Below, one piece after another: positions 16,788 through 25,381 of a DNA stretch of 64,000 nt (position 1 is the first letter of the stretch; the number at the start of each line of letters is the position of its first letter). The stretch is from NCBI GenBank assembly GCA_903892415.1, contig CAITIQ010000473.1, forward strand, positions 28,174 to 92,173, written 5' to 3'. Source of the DNA: an uncultured delta proteobacterium. Its GTDB lineage: Bacteria; Myxococcota_A; Polyangia; Polyangiales; Polyangiaceae. Under the pieces are notes generated by a model that saw only the letters and a list, made by a program, of their open reading frames with translations, did not search any database and was not told the origin of the DNA. Both the position numbers and the translations under genes were made by a program.

Positions 16788-16821
16788 CCGATTGGTTTGA
16801 ATCAATCGTAGAACCAATCGG
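16788..16821 (+). repeat. 10-bp perfect inverted repeat upstream of ftsA
   Basis: CCGATTGGTT (16788-16797) and AACCAATCGG (16812-16821) are exact reverse complements with a 14-base spacer. The spacer holds a further CAATCG (16803-16808) that could pair with the left arm instead, giving two mutually exclusive hairpins. No T-run follows, so a simple terminator is unlikely; an operator or leader structure is possible. Confidence 0.55.
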
Positions 16822-16887
16822 AAATGACCAAGGACTCAACTGCTTGAAGTGGGTCATTCGCTTCAACCTGATCTCGATGAGAACCCC

Positions 16888-18192
16888 GTGAAGAACCGTG
16901 TGGACGAACCGGAGATTGTCGTCGGACTCGACATCGGCACAACCAAGATTTGTGCGGTGGTGGGTGAGGTCGACTCCGAAGGCGTGACGATCCTTGGGGT
17001 CGGCAACGTCCCGTGCCGAGGTCTTCGTAAGGGCGTCGTCTCGAACATCGAGTGGACCGTTCGCTCCATCTCTGACGCGATCGAAAGCGCTCAGACCATG
17101 GCTGGCGTCGAGATCCGTACGGTCTACGCGTCGGTCGGCGGTAGCCACATTCGTTCGATCCCGTCGGACGGCGTCGCGGCCGTGGGCGGCGGCGAGGTTT
17201 CACGGGTCGACGTGGAGCGAGTGCTCGAGGGGGCGCGCGCCATCCCGGTCGATGCGGACCGGCAGATCCTGCACGCACTTCCGCGCGAGTTCATGGTCGA
17301 CAACCAGGACGGCATTCGTGACCCGGTCGGTATGAGCGGCGTGCGGCTCGGCGTTCGGGTCAACCTGATCACCGCGGCTACCAGCTGCGTCCAGAACGTC
17401 ATCCGCTGCGCAGAGCGTTGCAACCTAACCGTCGCCGACGTGGTGCTCGGCTCGTTGGCCAGCGCCGAGGCCGCCGTCTCCGAAGATGAAAAGGAGATCG
17501 GTGTGGCAGTGATTGACATGGGCGGCGGCACGACCGACCTGCTGCTCTTCGTCGATGGCGGTATCGCGCACACCAGCGTGATCCCGGCCGGCGGAATGAA
17601 CGTCACGGCAGACATCGCGGCTGGCCTGCGGACCCCGATGGGTGAGGCCGAACGTTTGAAGCGAAACTTCGGTTGTGCGCTCGGCCGTATGGTGGCCGAG
17701 GACGACGAGATCGAGGTGCCGGGCGTTGGCGGACACATGCCGCGCAAGGTTGCGCGGCGCGTGCTCTCCGACATCATCGAACCTCGCGTCGAGGAGATTT
17801 TTGCTGTCGTCCGCAAGCGCATCGAGGACAGCGGTTTGCTCGAGCAACTTTCAGCCGGTGTCGTGCTGACCGGTGGTGGTGTCCTGCTCGAGGGCATGAC
17901 CGAGTTCGCCGAAGAGATCCTTGGCATGCCGGTGCGGCTCGCGACGCCAGTGGGAGTGCGCGGCATCAGTCAGCTCGTGGCGGGGCCACAATTTGCTGCT
18001 GGTGTTGGACTCGTACAGTTCGGCGCGAAGGCACTGTTTGCCGCGCGAAGTGACGAAGCTTCTGCACCTGAACCAGCACGAGTTCAACGAATTCAACGAC
18101 CTTTGGCCACAGCCTCTGTGGAGGAGACACTCGAGGTTGTTCAAGCAAAGAAAAATGGTCGTTTTTGGAATTGGCTGAGAGCAGCTTTTTAG
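16888..18192 (+). CDS. ftsA: Cell division protein FtsA
   Basis: About 434 residues, actin-like ATPase that tethers FtsZ to the membrane. It shows VGLDIGTTKICAVVGEV (phosphate 1), the 1C-subdomain region with GGSHIRSIPSDG, the phosphate 2 motif IDMGGGTTDLLLF, the adenosine motif VVLTGGGVLLEG and a C-terminal amphipathic membrane anchor (NGRFWNWLRAAF). Start is uncertain: GTG at 16888 gives the usual spacing to the first motif, while GTG at 16849 would add 13 residues; neither has a strong Shine-Dalgarno. Confidence 0.94.
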   Translation: MKNRVDEPEIVVGLDIGTTKICAVVGEVDSEGVTILGVGNVPCRGLRKGVVSNIEWTVRSISDAIESAQTMAGVEIRTVYASVGGSHIRSIPSDGVAAVGGGEVSRVDVERVLEGARAIPVDADRQILHALPREFMVDNQDGIRDPVGMSGVRLGVRVNLITAATSCVQNVIRCAERCNLTVADVVLGSLASAEAAVSEDEKEIGVAVIDMGGGTTDLLLFVDGGIAHTSVIPAGGMNVTADIAAGLRTPMGEAERLKRNFGCALGRMVAEDDEIEVPGVGGHMPRKVARRVLSDIIEPRVEEIFAVVRKRIEDSGLLEQLSAGVVLTGGGVLLEGMTEFAEEILGMPVRLATPVGVRGISQLVAGPQFAAGVGLVQFGAKALFAARSDEASAPEPARVQRIQRPLATASVEETLEVVQAKKNGRFWNWLRAAF

Positions 18193-18333
18193 CGATGATG
18201 GGCCCGATTTGGGGCCGTGACTTCACTAGTTCATTTGATTGAAGGCTCGCGTTGTTCGAATTGATTTCCTCGTTTGATCGTTCTCAAACGAAATCGGATG
18301 CGCGGCTGAGATGCAGGTTTTCCGGAGGATGCG

Positions 18334-19770
18334 ATGAGTTTCTCAATTGAGTTCGCAGACGATCACGGCGGCTACGATGCGCGAATCAAAGTGATTGGTT
18401 GTGGTGGGTCTGGCGGCAATGCTGTCAACACCATGATCAACTTCGGGCTCGAAGGAGTGGAGTTCATCGTCGTCAACACAGACGCTCAGGCGCTCGCCGC
18501 GAGCCTCGCTCCGAACAAGATTCACATCGGCTCGAACGTCACGCGCGGGTTGGGCGCTGGCGCTGATCCGGAGAAGGGGCGCAAGGCAGCCCTGGAGGAC
18601 GTGCAGCGCTTGAAGGAGACGATCGAGTCGGCGGACATGGTGTTCGTCACGGCGGGTATGGGCGGCGGCACCGGCACCGGAGCTGCACCTGTGATCGCTC
18701 AGCTCGCTCGAGAGGCCGGCTGCCTCACGGTGGGCGTGGTAACCAAGCCGTTCCTATTCGAGGGCAAGCAGCGCTCGCGTCGCGCCGAACTAGGCTTGGC
18801 GATGTTGGCTGATCACGTGGACACGTTGGTCACCATCCCGAATCAGAAGTTGCTCTCGCTCGGCGACGAGGAGCTCAGCTTCGTCGAGGCGTTCCGCAAA
18901 GCCGACGAAGTGTTGTTCCAGGCCATCAAGGGCATTAGCGATCTCATCACGCAGTCGGGTCTCGTGAACGTGGACTTTGCCGACGTGAAGACGGTGATGA
19001 GCAACATGGGCCGCGCGTTGATGGGCACCGGTTGCGCCAAGGGTCAGGGCCGGGCGCGGCTCGCGGCTGAGACGGCCGTCAACTCTCCTCTCTTGGACGA
19101 GATTTCGGTGGAGGGGGCCACGGGCGTGCTGATCAACATCGTTGGCGGTCCGGACATGAAGATGAAGGAGATCGAAGAGGCGGCGAGCTTCATTCAGGAG
19201 CAGGCACACGAGGACGCCAACATCATCTTCGGCGCCGCCGTGGACGAGAACATGGGCGACATGATGAAGGTGACAGTGATTGCCACCGGCTTCGATCGCT
19301 CGCTCGAAGACGCGATCCCGCAGGCGCAAGCCATTCGCACTGCACCAGGCATGGGAAGCTCTCTCGGCGCCGGGTCGATGGGGTCGGCGATGGGAATGAA
19401 CTCCCCGTTCACCCATGTGGCAAACCACCACGCGCAAGCCCAAGCCTCGCACGCCCAAGCCATGCATGCGCAAGCGATGCATGCCCAAGCCATTCATGCC
19501 CAAGCCATGCACGCTCAGGCGGTTCAAGCAGAGCGTGCTTCCGAGCGCGCCCCGGCGCGCGGCGCACAGCGCGTCGACGAGCCGATGCCGGCGACGATGG
19601 CTCGCGGTATGCGGCCCACGCTGCCCTCCGAGGACCTCGGTGCGGCGCCCTCCCGTCGCGCTCCTGCACGCGAACTCTCCAGCAGCGCTAGTGTTCGTGA
19701 TCGCGCGAGCTTCGTTCCCCCGCTCGACGCCGATTGGGACACCCCGACGTTCCAACGCCGCGGTCAGTGA
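18334..19770 (+). CDS. ftsZ: Cell division protein FtsZ with histidine-rich repeat linker
   Basis: A 478-residue tubulin-like GTPase that forms the Z ring. The GTPase core has GCGGSGGNAVN, VNTDAQAL, the tubulin signature GMGGGTGTGAAP (about residues 108-119) and the NVDFADVKTVM synergy region. The C-terminal linker is unusual: five consecutive His-Ala-Gln-Ala-X pentapeptides at residues 373-397, then an Ala/Arg-rich stretch, ending in a conserved peptide DTPTFQRRGQ that should bind FtsA. ATG preceded by GGAGGA. It is the last gene of the dcw cluster and a strong terminator follows. Confidence 0.97.
   Translation: MSFSIEFADDHGGYDARIKVIGCGGSGGNAVNTMINFGLEGVEFIVVNTDAQALAASLAPNKIHIGSNVTRGLGAGADPEKGRKAALEDVQRLKETIESADMVFVTAGMGGGTGTGAAPVIAQLAREAGCLTVGVVTKPFLFEGKQRSRRAELGLAMLADHVDTLVTIPNQKLLSLGDEELSFVEAFRKADEVLFQAIKGISDLITQSGLVNVDFADVKTVMSNMGRALMGTGCAKGQGRARLAAETAVNSPLLDEISVEGATGVLINIVGGPDMKMKEIEEAASFIQEQAHEDANIIFGAAVDENMGDMMKVTVIATGFDRSLEDAIPQAQAIRTAPGMGSSLGAGSMGSAMGMNSPFTHVANHHAQAQASHAQAMHAQAMHAQAIHAQAMHAQAVQAERASERAPARGAQRVDEPMPATMARGMRPTLPSEDLGAAPSRRAPARELSSSASVRDRASFVPPLDADWDTPTFQRRGQ
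19450..19524 (+). repeat. Five tandem 15-bp units inside ftsZ
   Basis: Consensus CA(T/C)GC(C/G)CAAGCCATG, in frame, encoding HAQAM, HAQAM, HAQAI, HAQAM and HAQAV, with a degenerate HAQA unit just before at 19429. They lie in the disordered FtsZ linker and probably vary in number between strains. Confidence 0.85.
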
Positions 19771-19822
19771 TAGGTCCCGAGCCGTCGATGCTGGTTCCTT
19801 CGGAACCTGCCGACGCAGAAAG

Positions 19823-19853
19823 CCTCGCAACCTAGTGGTTGCGAGGTTTTTTT
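19823..19853 (+). terminator. Intrinsic terminator after ftsZ
   Basis: A perfect 10-bp stem (CCTCGCAACC / GGTTGCGAGG) with a 4-base loop TAGT is followed directly by seven T residues. It lies 53 bases after the ftsZ stop and closes the dcw cluster. Confidence 0.92.
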
Positions 19854-19863
19854 ATGGCTGTGG

Positions 19864-19891
19864 TTGACACTGCCGCGCGACGCCTTATGGT
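19864..19891 (+). promoter_or_regulatory. Candidate dnaJ promoter
   Basis: TTGACA (19864-19869), 16 bases, then TATGGT (19886-19891), placed just after the ftsZ terminator and about 130 bases before dnaJ. No CIRCE-type or clear heat-shock element was seen. Confidence 0.5.
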
Positions 19892-20022
19892 CCGCCGCCC
19901 AGTGTGCCCTAGCAATGTTGGTGCAGTGAAAAGAATGACTTGGGACCTCTTCGGAAGAAGCGGCCGGGGGCCCTTTGGTCCTTTGACTCTGGACGAGTCA
20001 TCGTCTGCCAAGCGTGCCGGCC

Positions 20023-21108
20023 ATGAGTGACAAGCGAGACTTCTACGAGGTGCTTGGGGTCGGCAAGCAAGCTGGCGCTGACGACATTCGCAAGGCGTAT
20101 CGTCAGTGCGCGCTGAAGTTCCATCCGGATCGCAATCCTGGAGATGCAACCGCCGAGGCGAAGTTCAAAGAGGCCACGGAGGCCTTTCAGATCCTCAGCG
20201 ATGATGACAAGCGCGCCAAGTATGATCGCTACGGGCACGCGGCGTTCGAGGGCGGTGGAGGAGCTGACCCGGGCGCAGACATCTTCAGTCACTTCCAAGA
20301 CATCTTCTCGGAGTTCTTTGGTGGTGGTGGCCCTCGGCGTGGTGGCGGAGGCAGGCGCTCCGGCGGTCCTCAACGCGGCTCAGATGTGCGGGTGCATCAG
20401 CGGCTTTCGCTCAAAGAGTCGATGCTCGGGTGCAAGCGAGAAGTCGCACTGAGAACGCCAGTCCCGTGCGAAACGTGCGAGGGCTCAGGGGCAAAGCCGG
20501 GCACCAAGCGCAAGACCTGTGGTGCCTGCGGCGGTGCTGGCCAAGTATCGACGTCGCGCGGGTTCGTCATGTTCACGCAGACTTGCCCGGAATGTCAGGG
20601 TGAGGGCTCTGTCGTGAAGAGTGCCTGTGAAGCCTGTCATGGCGCAGGTCACGTTGAAAAGCAGCGCAAGGTCGTGGTCACGTTTCCAGCCGGCATCGAT
20701 AGTGGTCAACGTCTACGGGTGCCCAACCAAGGCATCCCAGGATCGGCGGGGGCGCCCTCGGGTGATCTGTTCGTCGACGTTGAGGTGCTTCCGGAGCCGG
20801 GCTTCGAACGCGACGGTTTGGATCTCGTGACCAAGCTCACGTTGTCGATCGCAGAGGCCACCCTGGGCGTAACGCGAGAGGTCCCACTGCCCGACGAGAC
20901 GAGTGTTCCCGTCGACTTCCCCAAGGGCACCCAACCGGGCGAGGTGATCACCACGCGCAATCGAGGCATTCCTCGCATCGACGGCCGTGGCAAAGGCAAC
21001 CTGCACGTGATTGCCCAGGTCGGCATCCCGAAGACCCTCTCGACCAAGGCGGAGGAGCTCCTGCGGGCTCTGGATGAAGAGCTACGCTCTAACGTCGAAC
21101 AGAGCTGA
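20023..21108 (+). CDS. dnaJ: Chaperone DnaJ
   Basis: A 361-residue type I J-protein: J domain (RDFYEVLGVG through HPDRNPGD with the HPD tripeptide), Gly/Phe-rich stretch, four zinc-finger repeats (CETCEGSG, CGACGGAG, CPECQGEG, CEACHGAG) and two beta-barrel client domains. It delivers substrates to DnaK and stimulates its ATPase. No dnaK or grpE is nearby. ATG 20023 is chosen because MSDKRDFYEVLGV matches other DnaJ starts; an in-frame GTG lies three codons upstream. It converges with the next gene, with only 5 bases between stops. Confidence 0.95.
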   Translation: MSDKRDFYEVLGVGKQAGADDIRKAYRQCALKFHPDRNPGDATAEAKFKEATEAFQILSDDDKRAKYDRYGHAAFEGGGGADPGADIFSHFQDIFSEFFGGGGPRRGGGGRRSGGPQRGSDVRVHQRLSLKESMLGCKREVALRTPVPCETCEGSGAKPGTKRKTCGACGGAGQVSTSRGFVMFTQTCPECQGEGSVVKSACEACHGAGHVEKQRKVVVTFPAGIDSGQRLRVPNQGIPGSAGAPSGDLFVDVEVLPEPGFERDGLDLVTKLTLSIAEATLGVTREVPLPDETSVPVDFPKGTQPGEVITTRNRGIPRIDGRGKGNLHVIAQVGIPKTLSTKAEELLRALDEELRSNVEQS

Positions 21109-21113
21109 GTACG

Positions 21114-22316
21114 CTAGCCGACGAAGTATCGGCCAATCGCAAGCAGCATCAAGATCGCTTGCGTCATCACTCCAAACATCGTCCAGGCCGCTAGGAACTT
21201 GAGGTTTTCTGGTCGTCGCCGAAAGAACTCTCCAGCGACCAAATAGATCGGCAGCACGCAGAGCGCGTAGCGGTGAACCGAGACAACATTGCCGTTGAGC
21301 GTGAACATGATGCACGCAGCAACGCACATGGCGCCCAACGGGATGAATGCCCCGCGCAGCCGAAATGCCAAGAGCCCCGACAACGCGATCGCAACCAAGC
21401 TGAGCGCTGGAAGCGCGGCGGAAGTCAGCTCCTCCCGCGGTAGCGCACAACTCTCATCCATTGCGATCAAGCAACGGTAGGCCTCTCCCAGGCTCGTCCC
21501 CAAGGTTTCAAAGATGTTTGGGTTCCGCTTGTGCCAGGGCCAGTAGCCTTTCGAGTAGATCGTGAACATGTAGAAGAAGTCGTCGCGCTGCGACTTCATC
21601 CACAGCCCGAACGCGAGGAACCCGGCCGGTGTGGCCAATAGCCAGCGCGCCTCACGATGCTTGAGCGTGAGGGCGAGCCGCCACTCGTTGGCACGCCAGA
21701 ACTCGAGCGTGATGAGCCCCAAGAAAAGCAGGAACGGCAGCCTTGCGACTCCGAGCAGCGCGATCAGCAAGAAGGCGTTGCGGAACTTACGCGACAGGGC
21801 GAACTCGTAGGCCCAAAAGCCGAGCGCAGCGTACGTCGCCTCGGAGTAGAACAGGTGAAAGTAGAAGGCCGTTGGCGCGGACATCATCATCATGAGGGGC
21901 CAAATTCGGGCCTGCTTGCCCAGCAAGCGCTCGGCTATTCGAAGCAGCGCCATCAGCGCGAGCCAGAGCATTACCGTATTCACCAGCAGCCCCACCCACA
22001 GCGGGCCGACTTGATTGAGCGTGAGAGCTCCGACGAGTCGAACGACTAAGGGAAACAACGGCCAGAACGCGCCGGATGCGTCCGATGAGCCAGGGCCGTA
22101 GAAGAACTGCGTGATGTTGAGATAGTGGACGGCGTCCCAAATCGCGGTGTGCGAGAGCAAGCTCACGTGCGGGTCATGGCCGACGCGGCGGCTCAGCTCG
22201 GGCACGAGCAGGACTTGCATGGCCATCCCAATCACGCTCATGAGCGCTTGCCACACGACCGCACCAACCAGGGTCTGCCCCCAAAGCGACGTGAGGAAGA
22301 TTCTGAGCTTCTTCAT
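21114..22316 (-). CDS. PIG-V-like GT-C glycosyltransferase (membrane)
   Basis: About 400 residues with roughly nine TM helices. The first luminal/periplasmic loop contains WDAVHYLNI, matching the acidic W-D-x-x-x-Y motif of GT-C mannosyltransferases, followed by FWPLFPLVVRLVGAL, which resembles the FPLYPL region of PIG-V and bacterial PIG-V-like proteins. Such enzymes transfer a sugar from a polyprenyl-phosphate donor. Acceptor unknown. The frame is open beyond the ATG at 22316; this start is chosen because it gives MKKLRIFLTSLWGQ, a natural membrane protein beginning. Confidence 0.62.
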   Translation of the reverse strand: MKKLRIFLTSLWGQTLVGAVVWQALMSVIGMAMQVLLVPELSRRVGHDPHVSLLSHTAIWDAVHYLNITQFFYGPGSSDASGAFWPLFPLVVRLVGALTLNQVGPLWVGLLVNTVMLWLALMALLRIAERLLGKQARIWPLMMMMSAPTAFYFHLFYSEATYAALGFWAYEFALSRKFRNAFLLIALLGVARLPFLLFLGLITLEFWRANEWRLALTLKHREARWLLATPAGFLAFGLWMKSQRDDFFYMFTIYSKGYWPWHKRNPNIFETLGTSLGEAYRCLIAMDESCALPREELTSAALPALSLVAIALSGLLAFRLRGAFIPLGAMCVAACIMFTLNGNVVSVHRYALCVLPIYLVAGEFFRRRPENLKFLAAWTMFGVMTQAILMLLAIGRYFVG

Positions 22317-22483
22317 GGGCAGCGAACGCAGTGGGAACGTCGAGGTCGATGCTGAGAGAGAGCCAGCCACGACCTCGGTGGCGGATGCTACCGCACTGCT
22401 CGGCCAGCATCCCTCAAAGCAACAGCGCCGCTTCTCGGTGGAAACCAAGTCCAGGTATTCGGCTGCTCAAGTACACTCGCCGG

Positions 22484-23236
22484 ATGCATGGTGTTGAGCT
22501 GGTGCGCGCTGTGATTGAGCGGTTAGAGCAGTCGGGGATGGACTTCATCAACCACATGAGCCCTCCGCAGCCGCTTGCTCCCGAGGTCTTGGGTGAGTTG
22601 GTGCTACCAAACGGAGAGCCGCTCTCACCCTCGCTCGCTTGCTTTCTCGCGTTTGACACAGGGTTCTTAAATCTCCTCGACGAGGGCAGGCCGCCTTCGT
22701 TCAAGGCCTCGACGATCGGCGAGTTGGCTCGAACCGTGTACGGTGATCACCCGTCTGCAGCGAAGTTCGCCGTGCTCGAGAAAACGCTGCCCGGCCTTTG
22801 CATGCTTTTGCCGATGGGAAAGGAGTCGAAGCGCATTCTGTACTTGGGGCAGCCTGACTCCGTTGGGGAATACCCGGTGCTCGTGCTCGACCCTGAAGAC
22901 CCGCCGTTCGTTTGTGTTGAGTACCCTGGGATCGACGTGTTTCTGGCCGATCGTGCTCGTTTCTTACCGCAGCGCTCACGGGAGTTTGGCGGCTTGGGAG
23001 CGGATGAGGTGTATGGGCCTCGCATGCAAGAGCACCGTGACAAGCTGTTCGGTGGGCTGCCCTCTCTACGCTACGGGGATGACGGCTTTGCCCCATTGAT
23101 CGAGTCCGAACTCGATGTCGCGGCCACGCGCATGCTCGGTCCGGGGGAGGCCATCCCCGAGGGGTATCGGCTGGTTGAAGAGGTCGAGAATCCGATGTTC
23201 GGCATGACGATGCGTTTGGTCGCACCGATCAAGTGA
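22484..23236 (+). CDS. Unrecognised soluble protein, possibly SMI1/KNR4 (SUKH)-like
   Basis: A 250-residue protein with no signal peptide or TM helix. It begins MHGVELVRAVIERLEQ. The segment LVLPNGEPLSPSLACFLAFD followed by a central beta-rich part (YPVLVLDPEDPPFVCVEYPG) is reminiscent of SMI1/KNR4 (SUKH) proteins, which can serve as toxin immunity proteins, but the similarity is weak and no toxin gene is adjacent. A 167-base divergent gap separates it from the GT-C gene. The frame is open upstream; the ATG at 22484 is the first one with protein-like sequence after it. Confidence 0.5.
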   Translation: MHGVELVRAVIERLEQSGMDFINHMSPPQPLAPEVLGELVLPNGEPLSPSLACFLAFDTGFLNLLDEGRPPSFKASTIGELARTVYGDHPSAAKFAVLEKTLPGLCMLLPMGKESKRILYLGQPDSVGEYPVLVLDPEDPPFVCVEYPGIDVFLADRARFLPQRSREFGGLGADEVYGPRMQEHRDKLFGGLPSLRYGDDGFAPLIESELDVAATRMLGPGEAIPEGYRLVEEVENPMFGMTMRLVAPIK

Positions 23237-23267
23237 GCTGCGCGACGAGGTCGTGACGGCAGACCCG

Positions 23268-24422
23268 CTATCGCTCGAGCCCGATGAAGGCGCCAGCACA
23301 GGCCAGTGCGAAGGCGGGTGGAGCCACTGCGAGCCCAAATACCACCGCGACCGGCGTGGCCAGCCCGACTAACACCAGAATCGCAAGGATGGCGATGCTT
23401 GAAGCCAACGCTGGTTCGAGCACGCTGCGCGCTGCTGAAGCCTTGGCTACCAAGAAGCCCGAGAGCGGGAAGGCCAGTAGCGTTGCGACGCCCAGAAGGA
23501 TCAGCGGTGGCAGGGCGTTCTCGAAGCTGTCGCTGCTGTCGATGGTCGAAAAATCAACGCCACCACGTTGTCCCATCGCGATCGATATCGTTATTGAGCT
23601 CACTAGAACTCCGGTCGTGACCAGCGCGCCAAAGGCGATCCAACGCAGGTGCAGTGGCCGTTCAGGCTTACGCAGCAGCACCTGCTCGAGTTCCTCGAGG
23701 GAGGGCGTGCGCAGCGGCAGGAAACGAGACAGTCGTTTCTTGGGTGTACGATCGGAGAGTCGCAAGAGGTCGCGCCGCGCGATCAGGGAGGCGACCATCG
23801 AAGAGACCAACAGCGGCGCTACTGCGGAAAGCGCGAGCCGACCTCGCTCGAAGATCAGGTGGCCTGCGATACTTCCGAAGACCACCGCCAGCGTAAAAGC
23901 CCGCGTGAAGGCGCGCCCTCCAAGTCTGCGCCTTCGCTCCCGTCCGATGGCGTAGCCCCAAAGCACCGAAAGGCTCACATGCCCTGCGACATGAGCGAGC
24001 AAACCGAGCGCGAGCCACGCTGAAGGCGGCGTGCCCTCTGCGCGCAAAACAGCATCAAGCAGCGTGAAACCGAGCGAAGCGCCAGCGCTGATTCGCATCG
24101 CGTCGTAGGGACGAGAAAGCCGCTTCGATCGCAGCGGCACAACGACAGCGAGCGCTCGCGCGCTCTCCTCGAGCGGCGAGCGCACGAGCAGCTCGAACGC
24201 CGTGCTGACGACGTCTGGGGCTCGATGCGCGACGATGCCCAACTGCGCTTCAACGATCGCCAGCACGACACTGCACACTGCACACAACGCGAACCCACCG
24301 AGAAACGCCCAGAGGCCGGGCGTGAACCAACGAAACTGACGATCGGCTGTTCGCTCCCACACTGGAGCGAACAGCGATAGAGGCAGCACGAGCAGTGCTG
24401 TCGTCAGCAGGCCAGGGTTCAC
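23268..24422 (-). CDS. PrsW-like polytopic membrane protein (putative intramembrane protease)
   Basis: 384 residues, ten or more predicted TM helices. It has a Glu-Glu pair after a TM helix (RSPLEESARALAVVVP), a second membrane segment with DAMRISAGASLGFTLLDAV and a third with HVAGHVSLSVLWGYAIG. This order of an EE motif, an Asp/Glu helix and a His-containing helix matches PrsW-type proteases of the CAAX/Abi superfamily. The usual lysine after the EE pair is replaced by arginine. A cytoplasmic loop (about residues 220-250) separates it from further C-terminal TM helices. GTG start. Substrate unknown; no anti-sigma factor gene is close. Confidence 0.6.
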   Translation of the reverse strand: MNPGLLTTALLVLPLSLFAPVWERTADRQFRWFTPGLWAFLGGFALCAVCSVVLAIVEAQLGIVAHRAPDVVSTAFELLVRSPLEESARALAVVVPLRSKRLSRPYDAMRISAGASLGFTLLDAVLRAEGTPPSAWLALGLLAHVAGHVSLSVLWGYAIGRERRRRLGGRAFTRAFTLAVVFGSIAGHLIFERGRLALSAVAPLLVSSMVASLIARRDLLRLSDRTPKKRLSRFLPLRTPSLEELEQVLLRKPERPLHLRWIAFGALVTTGVLVSSITISIAMGQRGGVDFSTIDSSDSFENALPPLILLGVATLLAFPLSGFLVAKASAARSVLEPALASSIAILAILVLVGLATPVAVVFGLAVAPPAFALACAGAFIGLER

Positions 24423-24440
24423 GCGCTTGCTCGGGCCGTC

Positions 24441-25334
24441 TCAGAAGTGCAGACCGATGGTGCCCTGCAAAGCGAGCGCGGCTCCGTAGCCGGAGCCCTC
24501 GAGCGCCAGCGCTTGCTCTTGAGCAGCCGGAAGGTCCCCGATGTCTGGGTCAGCCTGAATCTCGGCGATCTTGGCCGGGTCGAGCTCTGGCCGCGTCAGG
24601 CCCATGAAGTCGAAGCTGGCGTGAAAACCGAGCGAGATCACACTAGCCGGGTATATGTCGAGGCCAGCTCCGGCTCGCGCGTAGAAGCCGCGGATGTTGA
24701 TCGCTTCGGCCACGACGCCGTCAAAATTGCCAAGCGACGCGTAGCCGGCTCCGAGGTCAAAGCGAGGCTCAAAAATGCCGAGCGGGATCTTGAAGCCGAC
24801 CTCGCCACCGATGGTGCCGACCTGCCACGCGTCGAAGAACGCCATCCTCGCCCGTGCTCCCAGGGTGAGAAATACAATCTGCGCGCCGATTCCAGCCGAA
24901 ATGGCGCCGCCGCTGGCCTCGGTTTCAACCAGCCCGACGGCGAAATTGGCTTCGTCCACGTTGAAGGTCTGCAGGCCGAGATGCTCGAACCCGCCCTGCG
25001 CCTCGAGCCAAAACCACGACAGTCCACGGCCGGAATCCTCGGCCTTGTCGTCCGGTGCCTCCTCGACCAGCGTGGCACTGGGCGGCGGCTTAGCAGTGTT
25101 GTTGGCGAGCGGGGCAGGGGGCTTGAGCCCACCCGCTTGCATGTCGCCCCAGGGGCTGATTCCAGTTGCTGGGGTTGGGGTAGTGCTCGGAGCCGCCTGT
25201 GGGCTCGAAGGATCGATCGGGGGCGGCGCAGGTTGGATGCCGGCTTGCGCGCTGGCAGAGTTGGGAAGGCAAAGCGTGAAGCCGAGCGCTACCCCTACCG
25301 CGAGGTGCCCTCGGAATCGAAGACGATTCCACAT
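24441..25334 (-). CDS. Secreted outer-membrane-type protein
   Basis: 297 residues. The ATG at 25332-25334 starts a Sec signal peptide (MWNRLRFRGHLAVGVALGFT, cleavage likely after SASA). A Pro/Ala-rich linker follows, then from about residue 105 a beta-rich domain of alternating hydrophobic residues and glycine, ending in the terminal phenylalanine GTIGLHF that is typical of beta-barrel proteins. No family is recognised. It shares the strand of the PrsW-like gene 18 bases downstream and diverges from tsaB with only 47 bases between them. Confidence 0.6.
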   Translation of the reverse strand: MWNRLRFRGHLAVGVALGFTLCLPNSASAQAGIQPAPPPIDPSSPQAAPSTTPTPATGISPWGDMQAGGLKPPAPLANNTAKPPPSATLVEEAPDDKAEDSGRGLSWFWLEAQGGFEHLGLQTFNVDEANFAVGLVETEASGGAISAGIGAQIVFLTLGARARMAFFDAWQVGTIGGEVGFKIPLGIFEPRFDLGAGYASLGNFDGVVAEAINIRGFYARAGAGLDIYPASVISLGFHASFDFMGLTRPELDPAKIAEIQADPDIGDLPAAQEQALALEGSGYGAALALQGTIGLHF

Positions 25335-25381
25335 GAAGCTCAGGCTAGTACATGTGAGGCTGAGCGTCCGGAACTCCGCCC

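Noticed and set aside
18790..19830. 346-codon open frame antisense to ftsZ
   Set aside because: Histidine/arginine-rich shadow of the GC-rich ftsZ codons and repeats, not a gene.
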